Of a stretch of DNA of 64,000 nucleotides, positions 16,837 to 24,426 are shown in pieces (the first letter of the stretch is position 1; the number at the start of each line of letters is the position of its first letter). The translations under genes were made by a program, and so were the position numbers. Under the pieces are notes generated by a model that saw only the letters and a list, made by a program, of their open reading frames with translations, was not told where the DNA came from and did not search any database. The stretch spans positions 1-64,000 of the forward strand of contig NZ_JAUTWQ010000015.1 of NCBI RefSeq assembly GCF_046719735.1, read 5' to 3'. Source of the stretch: Halobacillus_B rhizosphaerae. Its GTDB lineage: Bacteria > Bacillota > Bacilli > Bacillales > Halobacillaceae.

Positions 16837-17136
16837 TTATTTAATAATTACGATTCCAAGGATAATGAAACTGATAAAGAAGAATTTTTTTCTGCTAGCT
16901 CTTTCGTTAAAAAGAAGAATTCCAAATAATGTGGTGGCCATAATGGAGACACCGCCCCAAATAGCATAAGCGATTCCGACTTCGATGGTCTGTACACTCA
17001 TCGTAAGAAAATATAGACAGGCACCGAAAAAAATAAACGAAGTGATACTAGGAAATAAACGCTCAAAGCCCGATGAGAACTTTACTGAAATATTGGCAAT
17101 GGTCGCTAATACTAGGGAAAGGACTAAATAACCCAT
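16837..17136 (-). CDS. SMR family transporter subunit lacking the TM1 glutamate
   Basis: A 99-aa, four-helix small multidrug resistance protein. It keeps the family GxxYAIWGGVSIMATTLFGILLFNE segment, but TM1 reads VLATIANISVKFSSGF where family members have (L/F)FEVxxxxxxKYSEGF: the essential proton/substrate-coupling Glu14 is replaced by Ala. It follows the 110-aa SMR gene by two bases, so the pair probably forms a heterodimer in which only the partner has the Glu. Confidence 0.85.
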   Translation of the reverse strand: MGYLVLSLVLATIANISVKFSSGFERLFPSITSFIFFGACLYFLTMSVQTIEVGIAYAIWGGVSIMATTLFGILLFNERASRKKFFFISFIILGIVIIK

Positions 17137-17138
17137 AG

Positions 17139-17471
17139 TTATACACTCCTTTCTTTTCCAGGTACAGTCAGCCCCATCATTCCTGCTATAATCAGCGTCA
17201 GTCCGACAACTTTGGACATCGTCACCGATTCATGAAATAATCCGACACCTAATAACATAACAAGGAGCGTACCACCGCCAGACCATAAGGCGTTAATCAT
17301 ACCGATTTCATTGTCTTTTGTAATAAATATATACATAGAAATAGCGAGAATATAACAGCCAACGACTACCATACTGGCAGTGAAATTTGTAAACCCTTCG
17401 GAATATTTCATGGCTGTCGCTCCGGCAACTTCAAACAAAATGGAAATCCCTAATAAAAGATAGGTTTTCAT
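17139..17471 (-). CDS. SMR family multidrug/guanidinium-type exporter subunit
   Basis: A 110-aa, four-helix proton-coupled exporter. TM1 is LLGISILFEVAGATAMKYSEGF with the catalytic Glu at residue 14, and the third helix contains LWSGGGTLLVMLLGVGLFHE. Paired SMR genes (EbrAB, YkkCD, MdtIJ types) act as heterodimers at the membrane. GGAGGGATC precedes the ATG. The gene pair is divergent from the LysR gene, which is a candidate regulator. Confidence 0.88.
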   Translation of the reverse strand: MKTYLLLGISILFEVAGATAMKYSEGFTNFTASMVVVGCYILAISMYIFITKDNEIGMINALWSGGGTLLVMLLGVGLFHESVTMSKVVGLTLIIAGMMGLTVPGKERSV

Positions 17472-17556
17472 GGTCGATCCCTCCTCGTTTCTTTCGTCTA
17501 TACTTAGGATAATAGAAAATCAAGGCAGATAGGAACAATGGATTTGTCATAACATC

Positions 17557-17571
17557 ATAACCTGAGGTTAT
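17557..17571. promoter_or_regulatory. LysR-type operator candidate
   Basis: ATAACCT-G-AGGTTAT is a perfect 15-bp palindrome of the T-N11-A class that LysR-type regulators bind. It lies in the divergent region, 40 bases before the lysR start. Confidence 0.7.
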
Positions 17572-17610
17572 AATAGAAGTGGCTAGGAAATAACGAAAGG
17601 GGGAGGCAGC

Positions 17611-18444
17611 TTGCTGAAGAAATTAAACGCTTTTATCGAAGTAGCTAAACAACAGAGTTTTACGAAAGCAGCGGAAGCTTTATACATTTCTCAACCAGCA
17701 CTGAGCAAACAGATGAGAAGGTTGGAGGACGAACTGAGCTTCTCGCTTTTCAACAGGGCTTCTTACGGAGTAGAGCTGACGGAGAAAGGGAGAGGAATGG
17801 TGGACGAGCTAACTCCGCTATTTGGGCGTATTCATCAAACAGTAAAACAATACCAATTTCATGAAGATAAAATTCGTTTTGGTTCCACGCCTGTGCTTAC
17901 TTCCTATTATTTGCCCAAGTATTTCGAAAAGCTTGCAAGAGGGAATCTACATGTGACTGTAGTTAAAGATGATAGTAAAGATCTTCTTCCATTACTAGAG
18001 GAAGGGGAAATTGATGCAGCAATCATACAGGACACACCTTCTTATCAAAAGCTTCTGTCTTCCTACTTGCTCACTGATCATTTTGTGGCCGCCATCCCTA
18101 TCTCTTCTCCATTAGCTGGGAAACAAGAAGTCACTCTCAAGGAATGTTTGGAAGAAACGCAAATCGTCCCTACAAAAGGTCCTTTATCTGAGAAACTGCA
18201 GATCGTTATGCGGGATTATGAATTTACAGGTGAAGTTGTGGAAACCCAGTACCACGCCATGGCAGGATTGGTGGCACTTGGAATGGGCATCGCTTACCTT
18301 CCAGAGATGATGGTCCAACAAGTGGAATTTCGTGGTGTGGTGTTTTTACCGATTCAAAACACCCCTTTTAAACGAGATTTGTATCTTTATGCGAGAACGT
18401 ATGAGAACCTTGATTACTTGAATGGTCTATTTACAGATATTTAA
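17611..18444 (+). CDS. LysR family transcriptional regulator
   Basis: A 277-aa regulator. The N-terminal helix-turn-helix is classical (FIEVAKQQSFTKAAEALYIS, QPALSKQMRRLEDELSFSLF), followed by a substrate-binding domain of the periplasmic-binding fold. The start is TTG, 8 bases after GGGGGAGG. It is divergent from the SMR pair with a shared palindromic site between them, so control of SMR expression by an unknown inducer is likely. At 277 aa it is slightly short for the family. Confidence 0.88.
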   Translation: MLKKLNAFIEVAKQQSFTKAAEALYISQPALSKQMRRLEDELSFSLFNRASYGVELTEKGRGMVDELTPLFGRIHQTVKQYQFHEDKIRFGSTPVLTSYYLPKYFEKLARGNLHVTVVKDDSKDLLPLLEEGEIDAAIIQDTPSYQKLLSSYLLTDHFVAAIPISSPLAGKQEVTLKECLEETQIVPTKGPLSEKLQIVMRDYEFTGEVVETQYHAMAGLVALGMGIAYLPEMMVQQVEFRGVVFLPIQNTPFKRDLYLYARTYENLDYLNGLFTDI

Positions 18445-18539
18445 TAAAAATTAGACCTTCCGAATACTCAAAACCTAATTGGAAGATTGTTATATCGTTC
18501 AATATTCAACCTCCTTTTTTTAAGGTAACTAAACTCGAA

Positions 18540-18558
18540 GGGACAAGGTTCCTGTCCC
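18540..18558. repeat. REP-like palindrome
   Basis: GGGACAAGGTTCCTGTCCC is an imperfect palindrome, followed by further GTCCCC runs. It resembles the short 'gggaca..tgtccc' intergenic palindromes that I remember as repeated in many Bacillaceae genomes. Only one copy is seen here. Confidence 0.4.
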
Positions 18559-18644
18559 CAATGTCCCCATTCGGATCTGGGGAGGAACGGAAGAGATGGG
18601 GGTTTGATAATTTTTAGATTTTTTAGATTTTTGTAAAAATAGTG

Positions 18645-18673
18645 TTGAATTTACAAAAATCGATGCGTATAAT
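18645..18673 (+). promoter_or_regulatory. Sigma-A promoter of the ECF/nucleoside operon
   Basis: TTGAAT at 18645-18650, a 17-base spacer and a consensus TATAAT at 18668-18673. The predicted start near 18680 lies directly before the first operator, giving a simple repression architecture. Confidence 0.85.
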
Positions 18674-18684
18674 ACAAATCATAA

Positions 18685-18696
18685 GAAAACGTTTTC
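18685..18696. promoter_or_regulatory. Operator O1, LacI-type or cre
   Basis: GAAAACGTTTTC is a perfect palindrome just behind the predicted transcription start. It also fits the CcpA cre consensus at 14 of 15 positions, so carbon catabolite repression is possible besides the local LacI regulator. Confidence 0.75.
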
Positions 18697-18716
18697 ACAA
18701 CATATCAGAAGTTGAA

Positions 18717-18796
18717 AGGGCTTACATAAATTGGTTTATTCTTTGGAATCTATCTCAGATATTGTGGTTTCCAGACTAATTAAGCCCTAATTTTTT
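18717..18796 (+). ncRNA. Candidate structured leader RNA or attenuator
   Basis: The outer stem AGGGCTTA (18717-18724) pairs with TAAGCCCT (18781-18788) and is followed by AATTTTTT. Inside are the hairpin ATAAA-TTGG-TTTAT (18726-18739) and a second arm TTTGGAA/TTCCAGA (18742-18775) capped by TATC-TCA-GATA. The result is a three-way junction ending like an intrinsic terminator. It does not match purine, TPP or preQ1 riboswitch consensus as I know them. A regulatory role is inference. Confidence 0.45.
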
Positions 18797-18806
18797 ACAA
18801 AAATGT

Positions 18807-18818
18807 GGAAACGTTTTT
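18807..18818. promoter_or_regulatory. Operator O2, LacI-type
   Basis: GGAAACGTTTTT shares the AAACGTTT core and most of the flank with O1 and O3. It lies about 120 bases downstream of O1, in the leader, which would suit a roadblock or looping operator. Confidence 0.6.
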
Positions 18819-18938
18819 ATGTCAAACGGATAGGACGAGCTTTCGGTCCATCCCAGTCTCTAGCATAGATTTGGATTCAAAATGGGAAGGGAGGGAAATT
18901 CAAACAGCTTACCTTAACAAAAAAATAGGAGGGACCAC

Positions 18939-19559
18939 ATGTTAAGAAAAAATAAGAGTTTCATAGTGGCGATGATTCCTGCTGGTATTGCGTTAAACTG
19001 GGTAGCGAACTCGATCGTCGAAATGTTGAAGCTTCCATTGTTTTTAAACAATATCGGTACGGTGTTAAATGCGATTGTACTTGGACCGGTATGGGGCGCA
19101 GTAACCGCAATCATGACGAATGTCATTTTAGCACTCATTGTACGGTGGACTTATCTTCCGTTCGCATTAGTAGGTGTTGTTGTTGCCTTTTTATCTTATT
19201 TCTTCTTTAGAAAAGGATGGTATAAGAAGTCTTGGAAGGTAATTACTTCCGGTGCTATCACTGGTATAGTGGCGTCAGCCGTTGCGACTATTATTTCTGT
19301 TTATGTGTTTGGAGGATTCTCTGGTCATACGATGGATGTACTGACAGCTGGACTCATTGCATCTGGACAAAAAATCTTCAATGCTGCTTTTATGGCGACC
19401 CTTCCTGGGACCATTGTTGATAAAGTACTTACGTTCTGGATTGTATGGATGATTCTTAAGATGTTTCCTGTTCGCTTTTTACCGAATGCTAAAGAGATTA
19501 AAAGTAAGATCGGCATAGTTAAAAAAGGGGAAAGAAGCAAAAAGAAAATCTCTGCATAA
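18939..19559 (+). CDS. ECF transporter substrate-binding (S) component
   Basis: A 206-aa integral membrane protein with about six helices, beginning FIVAMIPAGIALNWVANSIVE and containing NNIGTVLNAIVLGPVWGAVTA. This small-helix start and the conserved AIVLGPVWGA loop resemble S components of energy-coupling-factor importers. The T and two A components are encoded downstream (21811-24426), so the locus specifies a dedicated ECF importer. Substrate is not known from the sequence; the adjacent phosphorylases suggest a nucleoside or deoxynucleoside. The ATG is preceded by AGGAGGGA. Confidence 0.75.
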   Translation: MLRKNKSFIVAMIPAGIALNWVANSIVEMLKLPLFLNNIGTVLNAIVLGPVWGAVTAIMTNVILALIVRWTYLPFALVGVVVAFLSYFFFRKGWYKKSWKVITSGAITGIVASAVATIISVYVFGGFSGHTMDVLTAGLIASGQKIFNAAFMATLPGTIVDKVLTFWIVWMILKMFPVRFLPNAKEIKSKIGIVKKGERSKKKISA

Positions 19560-19748
19560 AAAAAGAACATCAAATCAACGACTGCTTGAGACCATTCGCT
19601 GATTGATGCTCCTACCTTAATCCCAATCTTATAGAAGAATAGATTGGAGATCAAACAAAAAGATTAAAGAATTTGAAAATAAAGATTCCTGCATAGGTCA
19701 GGTTGATCGCTACTCTGGCCTATCATTACTTTTGAAGGAGGAAAATAA

Positions 19749-20525
19749 GTGAAATTTGTCCGCTTTACTAGTGAATCTACTGTGAAAATGGGGGTTCTTT
19801 CTACAGAAGGAATTAAAGAAATCAGCGGGGATTTGTTTTCTACCTGGCATTATACAGGAGAAACGTTTTTATTAAATGAAGTGACCTTACTAGCTCCAAT
19901 CGAGCCTAATCAAGTGATTGGAATTGGCGCGAATTTCGTTAAAAGTAAAGAAGAGCTTCCAAGTCATCCTCCAGAGATGCCGGTATTTTTCTTCAAGCCT
20001 GCTTCTTCTGTCATTGGACCGGAGGATACGATTAAAATCCCTGCAGACATTGATTCGGTGAAATTCGAATCCGAAATTGCTGTCGTGATCGGTAAACAAG
20101 CAAAAGATATAGAGGAGCATGAAGTTTCCGATTATATTCTTGGGTTTACGGTCGGAAATGATGTGACGGCGCCTCAGTATTTCCATCAGGATGGACACTG
20201 GACGCTAGGAAAATCGTTTGACACATTTACGCCGCTAGGACCTGTGATCGAAACAAATCTAGATGTGGAAACTGCTCGAATTAAGGCAGTCCAGAATGGA
20301 GTAAAGAAACAGGATAGTGGTGTGGACGTCATGATTGTTTCGATAAACCGAATGATTTCTTACTTAAGTAAAGTTATGACGCTTCAGCCAGGTGATGTGA
20401 TTTTAACAGGAAGCCCAGTCGGAGCTGAGTTTCTACAAGACGGAGATCACATTGAGTGCGTCGTCGATGGAATTGGTTCTTTACTTAATTCAGTTGTTCA
20501 AGTTAATCAAAAAGCGAAAGTATAA
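19749..20525 (+). CDS. Fumarylacetoacetate hydrolase (FAH) family protein
   Basis: A 258-aa protein of the FAH superfamily, which hydrolyses, decarboxylates or hydrates beta-keto acids with a bound Mg2+. The block VKFESEIAVVIGKQAKDI, the GFTVGNDVTAPQ turn, WTLGKSFDTFTPLGPVI and PGDVILTGSPVGAEFLQDGD are the conserved family stretches. The start is GTG with GAAGGAGG 8 bases upstream. Its role in a nucleoside locus is not clear; it may process an acid formed from the aldehyde product. The 190-base gap before it contains three weak hairpins, which may mark RNA processing. Confidence 0.85.
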   Translation: MKFVRFTSESTVKMGVLSTEGIKEISGDLFSTWHYTGETFLLNEVTLLAPIEPNQVIGIGANFVKSKEELPSHPPEMPVFFFKPASSVIGPEDTIKIPADIDSVKFESEIAVVIGKQAKDIEEHEVSDYILGFTVGNDVTAPQYFHQDGHWTLGKSFDTFTPLGPVIETNLDVETARIKAVQNGVKKQDSGVDVMIVSINRMISYLSKVMTLQPGDVILTGSPVGAEFLQDGDHIECVVDGIGSLLNSVVQVNQKAKV

Positions 20526-20637
20526 CCCTTACTGCCCTATCCTAAAGTGGTGATGATATTATGTGGAAACAGGTTTTCATAGAAGCCCACACTAGAAATA
20601 CTGGCTATTAAAATATCGGAATATTCATTCGAATTCA

Positions 20638-20666
20638 TTGTTCTAATAAATAGTAGAGGGTATAAT
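20638..20666 (+). promoter_or_regulatory. Possible internal promoter for the LacI gene
   Basis: TTGTTC at 20638-20643, a 17-base spacer and a consensus TATAAT at 20661-20666. The -35 is weak. Operator O3 lies about 55 bases downstream. Confidence 0.55.
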
Positions 20667-20723
20667 GGTGATTTAATAATTGGGAAATGTTTCTAGTGGT
20701 TCTATATTTTTTTCTTAACTTGA

Positions 20724-20735
20724 GGAAACGTTTCC
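20724..20735. promoter_or_regulatory. Operator O3, LacI-type
   Basis: GGAAACGTTTCC is a perfect palindrome 24 bases before the LacI start codon and just behind the possible internal promoter. The core matches O1 and O2, which supports autoregulation. Confidence 0.75.
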
Positions 20736-20758
20736 ACATAATAATAGGAGTTGGGAAG

Positions 20759-21790
20759 ATGTCAACGATAAAAGATGTTGCAAAAACAGCAAATGTATCC
20801 ATTTCAACCGTTTCCAGAGTTTTAAACAATAGCGGATATACAAGTCAAGATACGAAAGATCGTGTATATCATGCAGTCGAAAAATTGAACTATCAAAAAA
20901 ATCTAGTTGCTGCTGCGATGATCAGTAAGCAAACAGCAACGCTTGGCTTAATCATCCCGGATATTAAAAACGTATTTTATGGTGATTTAACAAGAGCAGT
21001 GGAAGATACAGCTCACAAACTTGGATTTAACGTCATTCTTTGTAATACAGACAATGACTTGAATAAAGAAAGGGAATATATTGAGTTTCTTGTACAGAAA
21101 GGAATCGACGGAATCATTTTCTCAACTCCAGAAGTCGAGGATAAGAACATCCGTGAACTCGTCAAAGCAAAGCCGGACCTTCCTATTATTCTTTTAGGCA
21201 GTGAAGTCGATGGGGCGAAGGTGGATCAAGTCTTAGTCGATAACTTCCAGGGTGCATATTTGGCCACGGAACATCTCCTGCAATTAGGTCATCAACAAAT
21301 CGGCTATATCAGCGGTCAACCGGAATCGTATTCGACCATTGAACGACAAAAAGGATATGAAACAGCCTTAAAAGATTATGGGATCTCTCCTTCTGAAGAG
21401 AACATTATCTTAGATGAATTTAAAGTCGACAGCGGCTATAAAAATGGTAAGAAAATGCTCTCCCAAGAGAACCGCCCAACGGCAATCTTTGCAGGGAATG
21501 ATGCCATTGGTGTAGGAGTTTACAACGCTGCTAGAGAACTTGGTCTTCGTATCCCTGAGGATATATCCGTCGTTGGTTTTGACCATTCTCTGTTTTCTGA
21601 GATTGTTTATCCAAAATTAACGACAATAAAAACGCCGATTCAAGAAATGTGTGAAAAAGCAGTCCAACTGATTGTGGAGATAGCAGAAGATAAGAAGAAC
21701 TTTAAAGAAACGATTACCTTCGAACCTACTTTGATGGAGCAGCAATCCACACAGGCTCTTAGTAAAGAGGTAATTAGAAAAATTCAATAA
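20759..21790 (+). CDS. LacI family transcriptional regulator
   Basis: A 343-aa repressor. The N-terminal DNA-binding domain is MSTIKDVAKTANVSISTVSRVLNNSGYTSQ, followed by the hinge helix and a type I periplasmic-binding effector domain (LGLIIPDIKNVFYGDLTRAVED ... AIFAGNDAIGVGVYNAARELGLRIPEDISVVGFDHS). The ATG at 20759 is preferred because it follows AGGAG and matches LacI N-termini; an upstream in-frame ATG adds an unrelated extension. The palindromes O1-O3 around the locus are likely targets. The inducer may be a nucleoside or sugar phosphate of the pathway. Confidence 0.93.
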   Translation: MSTIKDVAKTANVSISTVSRVLNNSGYTSQDTKDRVYHAVEKLNYQKNLVAAAMISKQTATLGLIIPDIKNVFYGDLTRAVEDTAHKLGFNVILCNTDNDLNKEREYIEFLVQKGIDGIIFSTPEVEDKNIRELVKAKPDLPIILLGSEVDGAKVDQVLVDNFQGAYLATEHLLQLGHQQIGYISGQPESYSTIERQKGYETALKDYGISPSEENIILDEFKVDSGYKNGKKMLSQENRPTAIFAGNDAIGVGVYNAARELGLRIPEDISVVGFDHSLFSEIVYPKLTTIKTPIQEMCEKAVQLIVEIAEDKKNFKETITFEPTLMEQQSTQALSKEVIRKIQ

Positions 21791-21810
21791 CGTAAAGGAG
21801 GAAGTCGAAC

Positions 21811-22707
21811 ATGAATAGCTTGTATATCCCAAAGGATAGCTTGCTTCATCGTTTAGACCCGCGTACTAAAATGATTTTCGTCCTGTTTGTCGTGATTAGT
21901 TCCTTCCTTTTAAATGATCCAGCGCTGCAATTGATTCTATTAGCGGCACTTCTTCCACTAGTGGTCATGTCCAAGCTGGTGAAGCCGTACCTCATTTCCA
22001 TCCAATTTTTAATTTTGTTTGCCGTATTAATTATGACCGTTCACGGCATCTATAATCCGGTTGGGAAAACACCGATCTTTGAAATTTTCGGAGAATTTAC
22101 GTTCAAATATGAATCGATGGTATTTGCCTCCGTCATGTCTTTTAGGATCTTAGTGATAGGAACAGCGGCCGTATTGTTTGTGATGACGACTCATCCATCT
22201 GATATGGCAGCGGCGCTAGTGAAATGGAAGGTTCCTCATTCATTTGCGTTTATCCTATTATCTACCTTCCAGATCATCCCGATCATTGCTCGTGAAGCAA
22301 AAATCGTAATGGAGGCACAGCAAGCGAGGTGCCTGGATGTGAAAGGTAGCTTAGTACAACGAGTTAAAAATCTAGTTCCGATGTTTGCCCCATTATTCAT
22401 CATCACGTTCATGAAGGTACACCAATTATCCTACGTGTTAGAGTGCAGAGCGTTCAGTAGAAAGGGGACGAAAACAAGTCTTCGAGAGACTAAGATTACC
22501 TCACTTGATTATAGTTTTTTACTAGCTATGCTTGTTGTCCTGTTATTTGAGGTTTACTTAAAGCTCTTCATGATGAGCTCCGTTCACTTTACAACGAACT
22601 CGTTATTAATTGATTCACTTATTGGAACGTGGATTATCTTTAGTTTCTTGATTGTGAAATTCCTATACAAACGACTACATGGGATGGTCGGAGGAGAGGT
22701 GTCATAG
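21811..22707 (+). CDS. ecfT: ECF transporter transmembrane (T) component
   Basis: A 298-aa membrane protein of the CbiQ/EcfT family, with helices in the first half and a cytosolic coupling region. The two coupling helices carry the Arg motifs QQARCLDVKGSL and LECRAFSRKGT, variants of the usual Ala-Arg-Gly, that dock on the two ATPases. The opening YIPKDSLLHRLDPRTKMI is a family hallmark. Its stop overlaps the GTG of the next gene by one base. Confidence 0.9.
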   Translation: MNSLYIPKDSLLHRLDPRTKMIFVLFVVISSFLLNDPALQLILLAALLPLVVMSKLVKPYLISIQFLILFAVLIMTVHGIYNPVGKTPIFEIFGEFTFKYESMVFASVMSFRILVIGTAAVLFVMTTHPSDMAAALVKWKVPHSFAFILLSTFQIIPIIAREAKIVMEAQQARCLDVKGSLVQRVKNLVPMFAPLFIITFMKVHQLSYVLECRAFSRKGTKTSLRETKITSLDYSFLLAMLVVLLFEVYLKLFMMSSVHFTTNSLLIDSLIGTWIIFSFLIVKFLYKRLHGMVGGEVS

Positions 22708-23555
22708 TGACCAATGAAGCCGTAAGAGTAGAGAATTTAACCTTTCAGTATCCTGATACGGAAGAAGAAGTATTGAAGAATATTAATTTCACTCTTCACT
22801 TTGGAGAGATTCTCGGGATTGTCGGCCCAACTGGTGCCGGAAAGTCGACTTTAGCGATGTGTTTAAATGGATTAGTTCCTCAAGTCATTGAGGGAGAATT
22901 AAGAGGAGATGTGTTTGTAAAAGAAAAAAACATAAATGAAACTTCTGTCGCTGAGATTTCAGAACATGTGGGCTTTGTGTTTCAGGAACCAGAAAATCAA
23001 TTAAGCCAAATGACGATTGAAGAAGAAATTGCATTTGGAATGGGAAATTTAGGTGTGGCACGAGAGGAAATGATTAACCGAATTAAGGAATCCCTTGAAC
23101 AGGTTGGTCTGAGCGGCTTTGAAAAACGCAGCCCGCTTGCCCTCTCTGGGGGTCAGCAGCAGCGCCTGGCAATTGCTTCTGTTATGGCGATGAGACCTTC
23201 CATCATGATTATGGATGAACCTACTTCGATGCTCGATCCGAAAGGGAAAAATGAGGTCTATGACGTGCTTCAGAATTTAAAGGAATTTAATATGACTGGA
23301 ATCATTATCGACCATGAAGTAGAAAGAATCGCCACCTATTGTGACAAGATTCTCGTTCTAGATGAAGGGCAAGTCAAAGCATTTGGATCTCCGGAAGAAG
23401 TGTTCACTCAAATTGAATTGCTTCAGCAGCTGCAGTTAAATGCTCCACAAGTAACGGGGTTTCTCTATCAATACAACCGCCAATTTAACCGACGCGCCAA
23501 GCTTGCTACGACGGTGGGAGAAGCTGTTACCAGTTTTGAAAGCGAATACAATTAA
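22707..23555 (+). CDS. ECF transporter ATPase (A1)
   Basis: A 282-aa ABC ATPase with Walker A GPTGAGKSTLA, Q-loop FQEPENQL, an intact signature LSGGQQQRLAIA, Walker B IMIMDEPTSMLD and switch His in IIIDHEVE. It starts with GTG, one base inside the ecfT stop. With its neighbour it forms the heterodimeric motor of the ECF importer. Confidence 0.92.
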   Translation: MTNEAVRVENLTFQYPDTEEEVLKNINFTLHFGEILGIVGPTGAGKSTLAMCLNGLVPQVIEGELRGDVFVKEKNINETSVAEISEHVGFVFQEPENQLSQMTIEEEIAFGMGNLGVAREEMINRIKESLEQVGLSGFEKRSPLALSGGQQQRLAIASVMAMRPSIMIMDEPTSMLDPKGKNEVYDVLQNLKEFNMTGIIIDHEVERIATYCDKILVLDEGQVKAFGSPEEVFTQIELLQQLQLNAPQVTGFLYQYNRQFNRRAKLATTVGEAVTSFESEYN

Positions 23556-23577
23556 TATCCCCTGGGAGGTGTCTAGA

Positions 23578-24426
23578 TTGGATGCGTATATTTCCATTAA
23601 AAATGTCTCGCATACTTACAAAAATGGAGTTACAGCGATTAAAGATATAAATCTAGAAATCTATGAAGGAGAAGTTGTCGCAATACTGGGCAGTAATGGA
23701 TCAGGCAAGACAACGCTTGTAAAACATTTCAATGGGCTGCTCAAGCCGACCAAAGGAACAATTGAAGTTGGAGGATTAAATACCAAAAAAGAAAAGATCT
23801 CAACCTTATCGAGCCTCGTTGGCTACGTTTTTCAGAACCCTAACCACCAAACCTTTCTCTCGACGGTCGAACAAGAGCTGTCTTATGGATGTAAGAACTT
23901 AAATATGGAGGAGGATGAAATCGAAGAACGAGTAGACAAAGCGATTGAATTATTCGAACTTCATGATCGCTTGGAAGACAACCCGTTTGATTTGAATTCG
24001 AGTCAACGGAAAGAAGTAGCCATGGCCTCGATTATGGCCGTGTCTCCAAAAGTGATTGTGCTGGATGAGCCTACCACAGGACAGGATCATAAGGGATGTA
24101 AACGGGTTCTGCATCTGGTGCAAATGTTCAAGGATTTAGGACACACAGTGGTTTTAATTACGCATGATATGAATTTAATTGGTGAGTTGAATTGCCGCAC
24201 TGTTGTCATGAACCAAAGTGAAATTATTGCCGATGACAAAGCAGATCAGGTCTTTTCCGACAAAGGGATTATGGAAGAAGCCGGACTGCAGCCTCCGCAG
24301 ATTACTACCTTTGCTAGTAAAATCTCAACTCTGAATCAAGAACAAACGTACTTAACCATCGATTCCATACTTAAAGAAATAGCAGTTAATCAAAAGGAGG
24401 ACGTTAAAATTGGTACAGGATCTTAA
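23578..24426 (+). CDS. ECF transporter ATPase (A2) with degenerate signature
   Basis: A 282-aa ABC ATPase. The start is TTG (LDAYISIKNVSHTY), supported by GGGAGGTG 7-8 bases upstream; an in-frame ATG at 23503 would overlap the previous gene and is rejected. Walker A GSNGSGKTTLVK, Q-loop FQNPNHQ, Walker B VIVLDEPTTGQD and THD are intact. The ABC signature reads LNSSQRKE instead of LSGGQ(R/K). Because the signature of one subunit completes the site of the other, one of the two composite sites may be weak, an asymmetry uncommon for ECF motors. Confidence 0.88.
   Translation: MDAYISIKNVSHTYKNGVTAIKDINLEIYEGEVVAILGSNGSGKTTLVKHFNGLLKPTKGTIEVGGLNTKKEKISTLSSLVGYVFQNPNHQTFLSTVEQELSYGCKNLNMEEDEIEERVDKAIELFELHDRLEDNPFDLNSSQRKEVAMASIMAVSPKVIVLDEPTTGQDHKGCKRVLHLVQMFKDLGHTVVLITHDMNLIGELNCRTVVMNQSEIIADDKADQVFSDKGIMEEAGLQPPQITTFASKISTLNQEQTYLTIDSILKEIAVNQKEDVKIGTGS

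Larger units (their letters stand above)
18445..18938 (+). other. 494-bp control region ahead of the ECF/nucleoside locus
   Basis: No gene is visible. It holds a REP-like palindrome (18540-18558), a sigma-A promoter (18645-18673), a LacI/CcpA-type operator (18685-18696), a possible three-way-junction RNA with a T-run (18717-18796), a second operator (18807-18818) and a strong hairpin (18828-18853). The resulting 5' leader is about 260 nt. Confidence 0.75.

Noticed and set aside
18645..18938. Purine or TPP riboswitch ahead of the ECF genes
   Set aside because: The conserved core bases of these riboswitches are absent. Only a three-way junction shape is shared, so it is reported as an unknown leader.
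16592..18938. Prophage, insertion sequence or integrative element
   Set aside because: No integrase, transposase, terminal repeats or attachment-site duplication was found anywhere in the window.
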